DNA of 64,000 bases from Psychromonas marina (GCF_030161115.1 NZ_BSPQ01000002.1:404318-468317); one strand, 5' to 3'; positions 17,914 through 26,465 are shown, counted from the stretch's first letter. A program made the numbers and translations. Notes: generated from the letters alone by a model not told the origin.

Positions 17914-18489
17914 ATGACAGTGAAAAATATTGCAATATCAGGCGTTGTTTGTAGTTTATTAGTTGGTTGTGCGACAGGCTCAACACCTGCGATAAAAAAG
18001 AAAAATGCGGTAGCTGATACCTCTGAAGCATTGGCTCAAATCTATGAAGATCATCCTAGTGCCCAATCAACCGTGAATAAAAGCCTAGCTTATTTAGTGT
18101 GTACTGGCAGCGACAGTTATTTATTTGCCGCTTCAACGGGAGGGGGTATTTGTGTTTTGAATAGCAACGGGACATCTGAATTTTATCGTTTTGCTTCACT
18201 GGGTGTAGGGGCGGGTATTGGCTTTAAAAAAGCCGCTTTTGTTTATGCCTATAGCAGTGCAGATGCGCTACGACGTTTTAAAGAGGAAGGTTGGGATGCA
18301 GGCGCAAGAGCAGAAGCGAGCGCCAGAAATGATGACGATGGTGGTCAAACCGCAGCGAATACTTCTTATGATGTTGATGGGGTAACAATCTATCAGTCAG
18401 CTTTATGGGGAGCAGCAGCGCAAGCGACAGTGCAAGGCTATAAATTTTGGCCAACTGACTTTACCGACGATGTAGTAGAAAATAAGTAA
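17914..18489 (+). CDS. Outer-membrane-type lipoprotein with SYLF/YSC84-like domain
   Basis: The 191-residue protein has a lipoprotein signal peptide ending in the lipobox LLVGC (Cys19). The next residues are not Asp, so outer-membrane sorting is likely. The body (KSLAYLVC...FAASTGGGICVLN...FYRFASLGVGAGIGFKKAAFVYAYSSADALRRFKEEGWDAGARAEASA) follows the pattern of SYLF/YSC84 domains: glycine-rich strand, then xxALxxFxxxGWxxGAxA. SYLF domains bind lipids. Assignment is by pattern and is moderate. AAAGGAGTAAATA precedes the ATG. Confidence 0.65.
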   Translation: MTVKNIAISGVVCSLLVGCATGSTPAIKKKNAVADTSEALAQIYEDHPSAQSTVNKSLAYLVCTGSDSYLFAASTGGGICVLNSNGTSEFYRFASLGVGAGIGFKKAAFVYAYSSADALRRFKEEGWDAGARAEASARNDDDGGQTAANTSYDVDGVTIYQSALWGAAAQATVQGYKFWPTDFTDDVVENK

Positions 18490-18633
18490 TTTAGTCGATT
18501 AAATCCAATCGTGGCGATTTATACCAATCTAGTTGTCACGTTTGTTTATCGATTTTTAAATAGTTATCGGTGCTGCACAGCCTAATTACAGCCAAGAAAA
18601 CCCCGATATTTACCTAACCTGCATGGAGGGGGA

Positions 18634-19320
18634 ATGCGAAATTTAGCGACAAATATTTGGATTTTTGAGGGCGAATCTGTGCCTTTTTTAGGCTTCCCAT
18701 TTACCACTAGAATGACCGTTATTAAACTCTCAAATGATGAGTTATGGGTTCATAGTCCGATTAAATTAACGGTAACGATTCAAGCGCAAATACAATCCTT
18801 AGGCAATGTTAAATACCTCATTGCTCCAAATCATCTGCATCATCTTTTTTTAGCTGAGTGGCAACGAATGTATCCACAAGCCAGCAGTTATGGCACCGAT
18901 GAGGTGATTAAAAAACGTGACGATATCACCTTTGATGCCTCACTGAATAAAGACAAGCCATGGCCTTGGGATGAAAATATACAACAAGTACTGTTTTCAG
19001 GTTCGCCGTTAATGCAAGAGTGCGTGTTTTTTCATCGAGCGGAACGGGTGTTGATCGTAACGGATTTAATTGAAAATTTTAGCGGCAATGATTTTAACTA
19101 TTGGCAGCGAATGGTCGCAAAAATGGTGGGTATATTAGCACCACATGGAAAAATGCCGCTGGATTGGCGATTAAGCTTTATGTTTGCTAAATCGCAAGCG
19201 CGTCAGCAACTATCAATCATCTTTGCTTGGCAACCTAAGATGGTGATCATGTCGCACGGTATTATTGTTGAGCAAGACGCACACGCTTTTTTAAAGCGTA
19301 GCTTTAGTTGGTTAACTTAG
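18634..19320 (+). CDS. DUF4336 protein (degenerate metallo-beta-lactamase-like fold)
   Basis: The 228-residue cytoplasmic protein begins MRNLATNIWIFEGE and contains IAPNHLHHLFLAEW (compare the HxHxxH loop of MBL enzymes), LFSGSPLMQECVFFHRAERVLIVTDL and a C-terminal VIMSHG segment. These match the DUF4336 family, which keeps the MBL-like fold but has altered metal ligands. The function is unknown. GGAGGGGG directly precedes the ATG. A hairpin (GGCTATTCAGT/ACTGAATAAGCC, 19324-19356) lies between it and the convergent YitT gene. Confidence 0.75.
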   Translation: MRNLATNIWIFEGESVPFLGFPFTTRMTVIKLSNDELWVHSPIKLTVTIQAQIQSLGNVKYLIAPNHLHHLFLAEWQRMYPQASSYGTDEVIKKRDDITFDASLNKDKPWPWDENIQQVLFSGSPLMQECVFFHRAERVLIVTDLIENFSGNDFNYWQRMVAKMVGILAPHGKMPLDWRLSFMFAKSQARQQLSIIFAWQPKMVIMSHGIIVEQDAHAFLKRSFSWLT

Positions 19321-19394
19321 TTAGGCTATTCAGTGAGATTTTTTACTGAATAAGCCCATCTATACGATTGAAACACGATTAAAACAGGGTTGCT

Positions 19395-20000
19395 TTATCT
19401 TGCACTATATCTGCCTGGTTTATGATTGATCACCAGTATCAGGTTATAGGAGATAGCACCAACGATAGATAACAGGATCGCTTGCCAATCAACAATGAAA
19501 ATGGCCAGAAAAAGTACCACACAATCCACAGCCATTTGAAACTTACCAATCGATATTCCGTACTTTTGCGCTACATATTGCGCGAGAATACTCAGCCCAC
19601 CTAAGCTCGCTTGATGTCTAAATAATCCCAGTAAACCAGACCCAACCAACAGTCCGCCGATAAGTGCTGCATATATCGGATCCAATTGTTCAAATTGCAT
19701 GAATGAAGGGGCATATTCAACAAAAACAGACAGCAGAAAAACAGAGATAAATGTTTTTAAGGTAAACGCTAAACCGAGTTGTCTATATGACAAATAATAA
19801 AAGGGGAGATTAATCGCAAAAAATACTTCACTAAATGAAAAGGTTGTCGCGTATTGTCCGAGAAATGCTAAGCCCGCAGTGCCACCAATAAGTAACCCCG
19901 TTGATTTGAAAAACGTAATCCCCAGTGCCGCAAGCAGTGTACCGATAAGTATACCTTGAGCATCTTCAAATAAGGTGTGTTGCACGGATTTTGTAGACAT
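19395..20000 (-). CDS. YitT-family (DUF161) membrane protein
   Basis: The protein has 201 residues from the ATG at 20000 (MSTKSVQHTLF, with TTAGGC upstream). A longer in-frame start at 20072 would add 24 polar residues with no ribosome site. Five to six hydrophobic segments, a glycine-rich GLLIGGTAGLAFL helix and the LGGLSILAQYV motif fit the YitT/DUF161 N-terminal membrane domain. The cytoplasmic DUF2179 tail seen in Bacillus YitT is absent, which is usual for short proteobacterial members. Transport of an unknown solute is likely. Confidence 0.8.
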   Translation of the reverse strand: MSTKSVQHTLFEDAQGILIGTLLAALGITFFKSTGLLIGGTAGLAFLGQYATTFSFSEVFFAINLPFYYLSYRQLGLAFTLKTFISVFLLSVFVEYAPSFMQFEQLDPIYAALIGGLLVGSGLLGLFRHQASLGGLSILAQYVAQKYGISIGKFQMAVDCVVLFLAIFIVDWQAILLSIVGAISYNLILVINHKPGRYSAR

Positions 20001-20209
20001 AACAAGCCTAATAGTATGTGTTGGAATAGCAGTACAATAGCAATAATTAGACCAATAGTTAATATTCAACAATTTGTATAAAAAAGACGCTTGTTGGGTT
20101 GTTTTTCGGCTAAAAGTAGGTGAGGTAGAAAGTGCGTTGCACTAAGGTGGTGCAACAGGTTCAAATACCTGCGTTGAAGCGGAACATATCCCTTGATCAA
20201 TAAGCAACT

Positions 20210-20246
20210 AAAAAGGCTGAGTCTACTGGTTAGACGCTGCCTTTTT
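20210..20246 (-). terminator. Terminator downstream of the MDR gene
   Basis: The stem AAAAAGGC..GTCTA / TAGAC..GCCTTTTT is symmetric, with T runs on both strands. It sits 36 bp past the stop of the minus-strand dehydrogenase. Confidence 0.85.
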
Positions 20247-20281
20247 CAATCTGATAATAGGTTGTTATTATTGAAGCTTAA

Positions 20282-21409
20282 CTATTTTTGCGCTGTGATT
20301 AAGTATTTCTCACCTGTTGCTTGTTTAGCGTAACCGGCTACCGATTGTAATTGTAATACTTCTGCTAATGACACTTCATGTGTGTAGTGGCTAGCAAATG
20401 TTGTGGTGATTTCATCAGCAACACGTTGACGCATAGCAACGACCGTTTCAGTGCCTAGTTTGCCGAGTGCATTGAATAATAAGAATCCATTAATGCCCCA
20501 CGCGAAACCAAAGTTACGGTTTAATGTAATAGGGCCACGGTTTAATGCGCCATAAATGTACACTTGTTTGAAGGTATCTGAGCCATACACACTGTGCTCT
20601 TTCATGTCGCGAGAAACTGCGGCTTCCATACAGTTAAGAATATCACTGGTTAACTGACCACCACCGATTGGGTCGAACGCAATCGTTGCACCCGTCTCAA
20701 TAATGGCCGCCGTTAAATCAGCAAGGAACGTTTCACTGCTTGAGTTAACAATATATTTAGCACCCATTTCACGTAACAGTGTTGCCTGTTCTTCTTTGCG
20801 TACAATATTCACTAAATCGACGCCATCGGTAATACAGATACGGTTTAGCATTTGCCCAAGATTAGAGGCAGCCGCAGCATGAACAATCGCTTTATGGCCT
20901 TCAGCACGCATCGTTGCGACCATTGCTAATGCAGTAAGCGGGTTAACAAATGAAGAGGCACCTTGTTTCGCTGTAGTGCCTGTTTTTAGGGGTAAACAGC
21001 TTTGCACATTCGCTGCGATATATTGACGATAAGTACCGCCACCAATCACTGCAACCATTTTACCCATTAACGCTTGTGCTGCTGGCGATGAGCCTGCTGC
21101 AACAACCGTACCTGCACCTTCATTACCGACAGGTGTTGCTTTACCCACACGGGTTTTAAGCGATGGCATGTATTGCGCTGGCACGTCAGCAGTCAAAACA
21201 GGGCGTTGCGCTGTGCCTGATTGTGTCGCTGTTGTCATATCCGCTGCGCTGAACAGAACCGCTAGATCAGAGGGATTTAATGGTGCAGCTTCGATGCGAA
21301 TAACCACTTCATCCGTAGCAGGTTGAGGCATATCGATATCTTGTAAAGCCAGTGTTAATGTATTGTCTTCACTGATAGTTGAAGTAAGTTGGATATTTGA
21401 CGCTGTCAT
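20282..21409 (-). CDS. Zinc-independent MDR-family dehydrogenase/reductase
   Basis: The 375-residue medium-chain dehydrogenase/reductase has an N-terminal GroES-like domain (AAPLNPSDLAVLF, VGNEGAGTVVAAG) and a C-terminal Rossmann domain (KAIVHAAAASNLGQML, IAFDPIGGG). The catalytic-zinc ligands of alcohol dehydrogenases are not evident, so a quinone- or enoyl-reductase-like activity with NADPH is more probable. It is downstream of the GST gene (82 bp) on the same strand. Both are divergent from the LysR gene at 22376, its likely regulator. The pairing suggests a response to electrophiles, which is inference. Confidence 0.85.
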   Translation of the reverse strand: MTASNIQLTSTISEDNTLTLALQDIDMPQPATDEVVIRIEAAPLNPSDLAVLFSAADMTTATQSGTAQRPVLTADVPAQYMPSLKTRVGKATPVGNEGAGTVVAAGSSPAAQALMGKMVAVIGGGTYRQYIAANVQSCLPLKTGTTAKQGASSFVNPLTALAMVATMRAEGHKAIVHAAAASNLGQMLNRICITDGVDLVNIVRKEEQATLLREMGAKYIVNSSSETFLADLTAAIIETGATIAFDPIGGGQLTSDILNCMEAAVSRDMKEHSVYGSDTFKQVYIYGALNRGPITLNRNFGFAWGINGFLLFNALGKLGTETVVAMRQRVADEITTTFASHYTHEVSLAEVLQLQSVAGYAKQATGEKYLITAQK

Positions 21410-21491
21410 GTGCTTTGCTCCTGAAAAATTAAATTTATGAGTAATATATTGTGTTTACTTAGTCTGTTCTTTTATTTGTTTTTGTTGCTAA

Positions 21492-22181
21492 CTATTTATT
21501 GGCCTTCGCGGCTTGAAACTGGACGTTTAGCTTTTGCATAAAGTCAGGCATATTTAGCTGACGATCGGCTTCCACGCGTTGCGCGATCTCAGATTGACTC
21601 ATTGTTTCGTGCCACGCTTTCATTCCGGGTACTTCTGCAAATAGGTCCCAGTCTAGTTGGCTAGCAACAAATTTAATCGCCACTTGGTTCACGTAATACA
21701 GGTAGATATCGGCCATCGTAAAATGTTCGCCTGCAACCCAAGGTGAAAACTGACATAAGCGATTTAAGGCGGTAATGCCTCGCGTTAATACTTGACGCAC
21801 TTCAGCGGCAACCACTTCAGGTACTGCTTTTCCTGTAAAGGCATAACCGATAAGTCGTCTGCTTGGCAGTTCAAAATAGAGCTCTGCTATTTTCATAATC
21901 TGACGTACCACTGCGCGTTGTGAGGAATCCTCAGGATAGAGCGGCGGAAACGTTAATGACGGGTAAGTCTCTTCGATAAAATCACAAATCACACTCGACT
22001 CCGACAGGTTTAACCCTTCTGGTGTTGTGATCGCCGGTACTTTGCCAACAGGACTGATAGCAAGTAACTGGTCGCTACCACCGTAAAGAAGATTCTCTTG
22101 GAAAGGCAGTTGTTTGTGTAACAGCAAGTGTTTCACTAGGTTGTAATAGTTACTCGCTGCAAAACCGTGCAAAATAATCAT
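21492..22181 (-). CDS. Glutathione S-transferase family protein
   Basis: This is a 229-residue GST. The thioredoxin-fold N-terminus shows FAASNYYNLVKHLL, VGKVPAI (cis-proline) and the glutathione-binding SESSVICDFIEE. The helical C-terminal domain has F-T-M-A-D-I-Y-L-Y. Ser or Tyr in the first turn (S10/Y12) may activate glutathione. It is first in a two-gene unit with the MDR reductase and divergent from the LysR gene, 194 bp between starts. The physiological substrate is unknown. Confidence 0.9.
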   Translation of the reverse strand: MIILHGFAASNYYNLVKHLLLHKQLPFQENLLYGGSDQLLAISPVGKVPAITTPEGLNLSESSVICDFIEETYPSLTFPPLYPEDSSQRAVVRQIMKIAELYFELPSRRLIGYAFTGKAVPEVVAAEVRQVLTRGITALNRLCQFSPWVAGEHFTMADIYLYYVNQVAIKFVASQLDWDLFAEVPGMKAWHETMSQSEIAQRVEADRQLNMPDFMQKLNVQFQAAKANK

Positions 22182-22375
22182 AAATCAGTTCCATTAAATT
22201 CGTGAAGGAAGACGCTCTAACTCACGCGGCAACAAGCTTAATGTTGCAATGTTTAGGTTGAGTCTATTATTACTTGTTTTAATTCGCTTATATATAAGGG
22301 AAAATGCGAATCACTATTGCTTTTAAGACAATAATAGAGCAAATAAACACAACTATTCATTTAATGGAGAAACTA

Positions 22376-23287
22376 ATGGATCAACTCCGCGCAATTCGCT
22401 ACTTCAGCAAAGTCGTTGAAACGGGCAGCTTCACCAAAGCCGCAAGTGCGTTTAATGTGCCGCCGTCATCGCTATCGAGGCGTGTTGCTGATTTAGAAAA
22501 GAGTTTGGGGGCGACGCTACTAAAACGTTCGACTCGGATCGTTAAATTGACCGAAGTTGGGCAAATTTATTATAACGATATGCAACAAATCTTGAATCAA
22601 CTCGCGCAAAGCAACGAAACCGTACGTAGCTACCAAACCACCCCGATGGGGCGTTTACGTATCAGCTCGATGGTCGGCTTTGGTGAACGGATATTGCTGC
22701 CTTTATTAGATGAATTCAGCGCGTTATACCCAGAAATTGTATTAGATGTTAGTTTAAGTGATGAGTTATCAACCCTCGGGCGTGACGATGTCGATATTGC
22801 GATTCGTGGTGGGTATGCACCGAATGAGCGTGTATTAGCAATAAGGCTAATGGACAATGCTTTTATTCCTGTTGCTTCACCTTGTTATCTTGCGAAATAT
22901 GGCGTGCCTAGTTGTGCGATGGAATTAAAGCAGCATAAAGGTCTTTATTTTAAAATGCCCTTAGGCCCAACTCCTTGGTTATGTCATATCGATGGTCAGT
23001 GGCATGATGTTTCAGGCCCTGCGGTGGCGATCTCTAATAACGGACCATGGCTCGCAAAAAAAGCCTGTAACGGAGAAGGTATTTTAATGTCAACGCGATG
23101 GGCGTTAGGGTCTTACCTTGAATCTGGGGTGTTACAAGAACTTCATTTTGAGCAACCGTTATCGATTACTCAACAGGCGGATTTGGCGGTGTATCTGTTG
23201 TATCAAAAACAGCGCTATTTAGTCCCCAAAGTAAAAGCCGCCGTGGACTTTTTAGTTGAAAGAATAAAAGAGAGTCATGAGCGTTAG
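22376..23287 (+). CDS. LysR-family transcriptional regulator
   Basis: The 303-residue protein starts at 22376 (MDQLRAIRYFSKVVETGSF, with GGAG 9 bases upstream). An ATG 24 codons earlier gives an atypical N-terminus. The HTH is FTKAASAFNVPPSSLSRRVADLE, and the C-terminal periplasmic-binding-like effector domain follows (MGRLRISSMVGFGERILLPLL). The form belongs to the CrgA-like subgroup. It is divergent from the GST/MDR pair, which it most likely controls. A weak hairpin AAAAGCGA...TCGCCTTTT follows at 23324-23351. Confidence 0.9.
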   Translation: MDQLRAIRYFSKVVETGSFTKAASAFNVPPSSLSRRVADLEKSLGATLLKRSTRIVKLTEVGQIYYNDMQQILNQLAQSNETVRSYQTTPMGRLRISSMVGFGERILLPLLDEFSALYPEIVLDVSLSDELSTLGRDDVDIAIRGGYAPNERVLAIRLMDNAFIPVASPCYLAKYGVPSCAMELKQHKGLYFKMPLGPTPWLCHIDGQWHDVSGPAVAISNNGPWLAKKACNGEGILMSTRWALGSYLESGVLQELHFEQPLSITQQADLAVYLLYQKQRYLVPKVKAAVDFLVERIKESHER

Positions 23288-23637
23288 CAATGAACGGTTA
23301 CTCAGTACATAGAGTCGTTAAGTAAAAGCGAGTCGCTTCGCATCGCCTTTTGATGTTCCTTAATAAGCAGAACTTCCTCAACGTTGATGCTGTTGGTTAT
23401 GCTTAACAAACAACCATCCTAACAACGACAGCAACCAAGATGTAAAGCGTTGTTGGTAATCAGGAACGATGCGACTTAATGTTTGTGATTTAGTTTTGAT
23501 GTTTGCTGTTAAGATGTTGATTTGATGTTTTAATAGCGTATTGTAATGGCAATATTAACAAATTTATATATTCCGTATTGTTAAGCTAAAGGCGGAATAG
23601 TTCTGTCTAATAAGTTGTTAACACTATAGGTGAATTT
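23288..23637 (+). other. Gap between the LysR gene and the first cassette gene
   Basis: The 350 bases contain the weak LysR terminator at 23324-23351. Near 23562-23596 a degenerate inverted repeat TTCCG...GCTAAAGGCGGAA resembles the L'/R' side of the attC sites farther on. It may be the worn boundary of the cassette array. No attI site, integrase or gene is recognised. Confidence 0.35.
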
Positions 23638-24201
23638 ATGTCGAGTCTTGGTGGAATAGAAGCTGCTGATACGTTCAAGAAATACCACAAACTCATTTCA
23701 GAGGAAAGCGATAGGGGAGCTGTTATTTTGGCTGGGTCTATTTTAGATGTCGCTCTAGAAACGTTAATAGCTTCATATCTACTTCCTTCTATTAAAAAAG
23801 AAGACAAACTAATAAATGGCGCTTACGCTCCGCTTGGTAGTTTCTCCGCAAAAATAGAAATGAGTTATAGACTCGGGTTAATAAGACCTCGAGTTTTAGA
23901 ACAATTACAATTGTTTAAAAAAATTAGAAATGACTTTGCACATCGAATTACCGATGCTCAGTTAAGTAGCGAACAAAATAAAGGACGAATGCAAGAGATC
24001 ATAAATAGAACGCCTGATATTGAAGAGGCTTTTGTAGAAAGCATAAATGACGCATTTATTGAAAATGAAATTATTAAAGACAATAAAAACCTAATTTCCC
24101 TAATAGGTGTGCGACTTTCATTTGATCTATTATTTGCGTCGATGTGCATGTCATTAGAAAGAGTCTCTCTTGATATTGAACGAATCCAACCTCTTGAATA
24201 A
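23638..24201 (+). CDS. MltR-like protein (cassette 1)
   Basis: The 187-residue helical protein has the MltR superfamily pattern: ESDRGAVILAGSILDVALETLI, NGAYAPLGSFSAKIEMSYRLGLI and FKKIRNDFAHR. MltR is the mannitol operon repressor-like family, but many cassette- or phage-borne members lack any known link to mannitol and none of its operon is here. The RNDFAH motif is also reminiscent of HEPN-type RNases (RxxxxH), so an RNA-directed role cannot be excluded. It is the first gene of the same-strand cassette run, and attC-a starts 5 bp after its stop. Confidence 0.7.
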   Translation: MSSLGGIEAADTFKKYHKLISEESDRGAVILAGSILDVALETLIASYLLPSIKKEDKLINGAYAPLGSFSAKIEMSYRLGLIRPRVLEQLQLFKKIRNDFAHRITDAQLSSEQNKGRMQEIINRTPDIEEAFVESINDAFIENEIIKDNKNLISLIGVRLSFDLLFASMCMSLERVSLDIERIQPLE

Positions 24202-24205
24202 TATT

Positions 24206-24304
24206 GCTAACAAGAACTTTAAACGGAACATAAACAGTTGGCTATGTTTCGCTTCGCTACACAATTTTAGCCAACTATTTCTGTCCGCTTAAGTGGGCGT
24301 TATT
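24206..24304 (+). repeat. attC-a, integron-type recombination site
   Basis: The left end GCTAACAAG and inner arm AAACGGA are followed by central arms AGTTGGCTA / TAGCCAACT around GTTTCGCTTCGCTACAC. The site then closes with TCCGCTTAAGTGGGCGTTA. This layout (TAAC...GTTA outside, L''/L' arms inside) matches VCR-type attC sites. It is the best preserved copy in the window. Confidence 0.85.
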
Positions 24305-24318
24305 TTGTGGGTGGAATT

Positions 24319-25044
24319 ATGAATGAAAGTTACTCTTATATTAGGCCTCAATCAGTAAATGGTGAAAAACCTGAATATACTTTTTATCAAATGGATGATG
24401 CTGTTAAAGTTGTAAGAAAGACGAATAAAATTCGTTTCGAACATATATTTAAGAAAGGAGATTTGGTTCAAGGCCGTACGCTAAAAACATTTGGCTTTCT
24501 AGCTGGCTATAAGGAGAAACGTAGCGTCTATGCAACTAGCGAAGAATTTCCTGAATCAAATGCACAAAGCTTAGCAAACCAAATTGACTTTATTTATGAA
24601 AACGAGATCTCATCGGCAATAGAATATGATCTAGCTGAAATAATACTAGATTCGACAACCACAGCAACCGATAAAGAGTGCCTTGTTAAGGCACGTATTG
24701 GTCAAGGTGTGTTTAGAAGAAATTTATTTATAATGTGGGGTGGTTGTGCAGTTACGGGAGTTACGACAAAAGAGTTGCTAATAGCTAGCCATATACAACC
24801 GTGGAGTAAGTCTAATGGTAATGAACGCTTAGATGTATTTAATGGTTTCTTATTAATTGCTAATATCGATAAAGCTTTTGATTCTGGTTTGATTACCTTT
24901 GCTTCTACAGGAGAAATCATAATTTCTCCTTTATTTAATGATTATCATATGGCTGGCATTAGTACTGATATGAAACTCAAACTTCAACCTGAGCACGGAA
25001 AATATCTTAAATATCATCGTGAATTCGTATACAAAAATACATGA
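24319..25044 (+). CDS. HNH endonuclease-domain protein (cassette 2)
   Basis: The protein has 241 residues from the ATG at 24319, with GGTGGAATT upstream; a GTG at 24307 is possible but lies at the attC end. The C-terminal half carries an HNH_2-type nuclease motif: FIMWGGCAVTGV, LLIASHIQPWSKS, NGFLLIANIDKAFDSG. The N-terminal ~110 residues are unassigned and may recognise DNA or a partner. Related stand-alone HNH_2 proteins are often encoded in mobile and defence contexts. A defence role is only a hypothesis. The stop codon lies inside the left end of attC-b. Confidence 0.8.
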   Translation: MNESYSYIRPQSVNGEKPEYTFYQMDDAVKVVRKTNKIRFEHIFKKGDLVQGRTLKTFGFLAGYKEKRSVYATSEEFPESNAQSLANQIDFIYENEISSAIEYDLAEIILDSTTTATDKECLVKARIGQGVFRRNLFIMWGGCAVTGVTTKELLIASHIQPWSKSNGNERLDVFNGFLLIANIDKAFDSGLITFASTGEIIISPLFNDYHMAGISTDMKLKLQPEHGKYLKYHREFVYKNT

Positions 25045-25138
25045 CAAGGCGCTTAAAATTCAACTAAAACAGCGGGTTAGGTTTCGCTTCGCGACGCGAT
25101 TTTAACCAACCATTTTTATCGCTTAACGAGGCGTTGGC
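25041..25138 (+). repeat. attC-b
   Basis: ATGACAAGGCGCTTAAAATT begins the site. It has the central GGGTTAGGTTTCGCTTCGCG and TTTTAACCAACC arms and ends ATCGCTTAACGAGGCGTTGG. The layout matches attC-a with substitutions in both arms that mostly keep pairing (GGGTTA/TAACC). Confidence 0.78.
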
Positions 25139-25155
25139 CTCTAAGGAAATCATAG

Positions 25156-25608
25156 ATGATCGATAAAGGTAGAATCCCCAAAGAGCTTCTCGCTATATTT
25201 GAAGATAAGCTCCAAGGTCGAAGTGAGGGTATCAGTGTTCCACCTCCTGTATTTGATACAATGAAAGGGGAGTTTGTGAATTATTCTGTTGAAAAAAATG
25301 TATTAGTAAATAGATTTCCTATATTAACAGAACACTTGAATCCATATGGAAATATGCAGGGAGGCATAGTCTCTGCCGCAATTGATAATACTATCGGCCC
25401 GCTTAGTATGTTGGTTTCAGCACCTAACTTTACACGTAACATGGAAGTAAAATATGGAAAAGTCATCAGCCCCGATCTTGAATATATTTATGTAATAGCC
25501 AAGTTTATTGAGAAAAAGAAACGGCAATTGTTTTTTGAAGCAACGGTCGAAGATAAAGATGGTAATAAACTTGCCACAGCTAAGTCAGTACATTGGGTGA
25601 TAGACTGA
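25156..25608 (+). CDS. PaaI-like hotdog thioesterase (cassette 3)
   Basis: The 150-residue hotdog-fold protein has HLNPYGNMQGGIVSAAIDNTIGPL, the N-x-x-G-x-x-x-G...D motif of PaaI/4HBT thioesterases, and the EVKYGKVI and FFEATVEDKDGN strands. It would hydrolyse an acyl-CoA, with the substrate unknown. AAGGAAATCATAG precedes the ATG. It is flanked by attC-b and attC-c and read in the cassette direction. Confidence 0.85.
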   Translation: MIDKGRIPKELLAIFEDKLQGRSEGISVPPPVFDTMKGEFVNYSVEKNVLVNRFPILTEHLNPYGNMQGGIVSAAIDNTIGPLSMLVSAPNFTRNMEVKYGKVISPDLEYIYVIAKFIEKKKRQLFFEATVEDKDGNKLATAKSVHWVID

Positions 25609-25631
25609 TATCCAATTGTTTTCCGAAAAGT

Positions 25632-25745
25632 CCTAACAAGAATTTTAAACGGATCATCATAAACAGTTGGCTATGTTTCGCTTCTCTACACTATTTTAGC
25701 CAACAATTTTAGCCAACAATTTCTGTCCGCTAAAGTGGGCGATAG
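25632..25745 (+). repeat. attC-c, with an internal duplication and altered right end
   Basis: CCTAACAAGAATTTTAAACGGA-type left arms and the central AGTTGGCTATGTTTCGCTTC are conserved. TTTTAGCCAACAA occurs twice in tandem. The right end reads TCCGCTAAAGTGGGCGATAGG, so the expected GCGTTA core is changed to GCGATA. Confidence 0.8.
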
Positions 25746-25765
25746 GTCTCAAGGAGTAGGTATAT

Positions 25766-26095
25766 ATGGATATATTAATCGTTGTTGTAATACTTTTTGT
25801 ATTTACAGTTGTCCCAGTTAAAGTTGGGGCTAATATTTTGAAAATTGAAGGCGCGACTTTGGGTATCTGCTTTGTAGCAGTACTACTTTCAGTTCTTGCT
25901 AATGCCTTAGCTACTGGCTTTATTGGTGAGGGATTCTTTCCGAGTTTTGTCGCTTTAATAATTACTGGTTTTTTCTTTTCTGGTTTGTTTAAAACGAATA
26001 CTGTTACAGGCTTTGTACTTGCTGCTATTAGTGTTGGAGTGCAAATAGGTGTTGCGATGATTGCGGTAGGTTTAGGGTTTGCATTCCTAGCGTAG
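25766..26095 (+). CDS. Small four-helix membrane protein (cassette 4)
   Basis: The 109-residue protein is almost wholly hydrophobic, with about four membrane segments (residues 1-17, 27-48, 55-72 and 80-108) and very few charges. AAGGAGTAGGTATAT precedes the ATG. I do not recognise a family. It is flanked by attC-c and attC-d. Unknown small membrane proteins are common cargo of integron cassettes. Confidence 0.72.
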   Translation: MDILIVVVILFVFTVVPVKVGANILKIEGATLGICFVAVLLSVLANALATGFIGEGFFPSFVALIITGFFFSGLFKTNTVTGFVLAAISVGVQIGVAMIAVGLGFAFLA

Positions 26096-26102
26096 GATTA
26101 AT

Positions 26103-26199
26103 CATACAAGGCGTTTAATCATAACTAAAACAGTTGGTTATATTTTGCTTTTCAGGACATTATAAGCAACAATTTTAGACCACTTAAGTGTTGTTATGC
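26103..26199 (+). repeat. attC-d (degenerate)
   Basis: ATACAAGGCGTTTAATC starts the site. It has the central CAGTTGGTTAT...AGCAACAATTTTAG arms and ends CCACTTAAGTGTTGTTATGC. GTTATGC is a normal-looking R' core. Confidence 0.7.
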
Positions 26200-26349
26200 C
26201 TAAATAAATTGCCATTAGTTGAAGATCCAATAACGTCATTAAAGAGAATTATAGTCATTACTATGCCTGCTTCAATGGGGGCTATCGTTGTTGATAGTTT
26301 CGATAAAGAGTAGTTTATATTGATCTGCTATTTTATGTAGTGTTGCCAT
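26200..26349 (+). other. Apparently gene-less cassette (cassette 5)
   Basis: The ~150 bases between attC-d and attC-e contain no standard gene. The best frame starts at a TTG near 26209 and ends [23 protein letters not shown] before TAG, just under 40 codons. It could be a relic of a larger membrane-protein gene, an RNA-producing cassette, or a promoter cassette. Nothing firmer can be said. Confidence 0.4.
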
Positions 26350-26446
26350 TTAAAACGCAGTTTAAACGCAACCAAAACAATGGGCTGTTTCGCTCTGCAG
26401 CATCATTATTACCAATAATTTTAGTCCGCTTAACGCGGTGTTTGAG
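26350..26446 (+). repeat. attC-e (degenerate)
   Basis: The left side TTAAAACGCAGTTTAAACGCA corresponds to attC-a TAACAAGAACTTTAAACGGA. The central part is ATGGGCTGTTTCGCTCTGC with a decayed partner. The right side is TCCGCTTAACGCGGTGTTTGAG. Pairing of the inner arms (AAACGCA/CCGCTTA) is only partial. Confidence 0.68.
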
Positions 26447-26465
26447 TCAACATGAGGTATTACTA

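Noticed and set aside
18519-18530. ATACCAATCTAG considered as a MITE end
   Set aside because: Match is limited to 8 bases and occurs by chance elsewhere.
23398-23570. Minus-strand open stretch reading SRIVPDYQQRFTSWLLSLLG, considered as an integrase fragment
   Set aside because: No tyrosine-recombinase R-H-R-Y motif, no start codon and no match to IntI that I can recognise.
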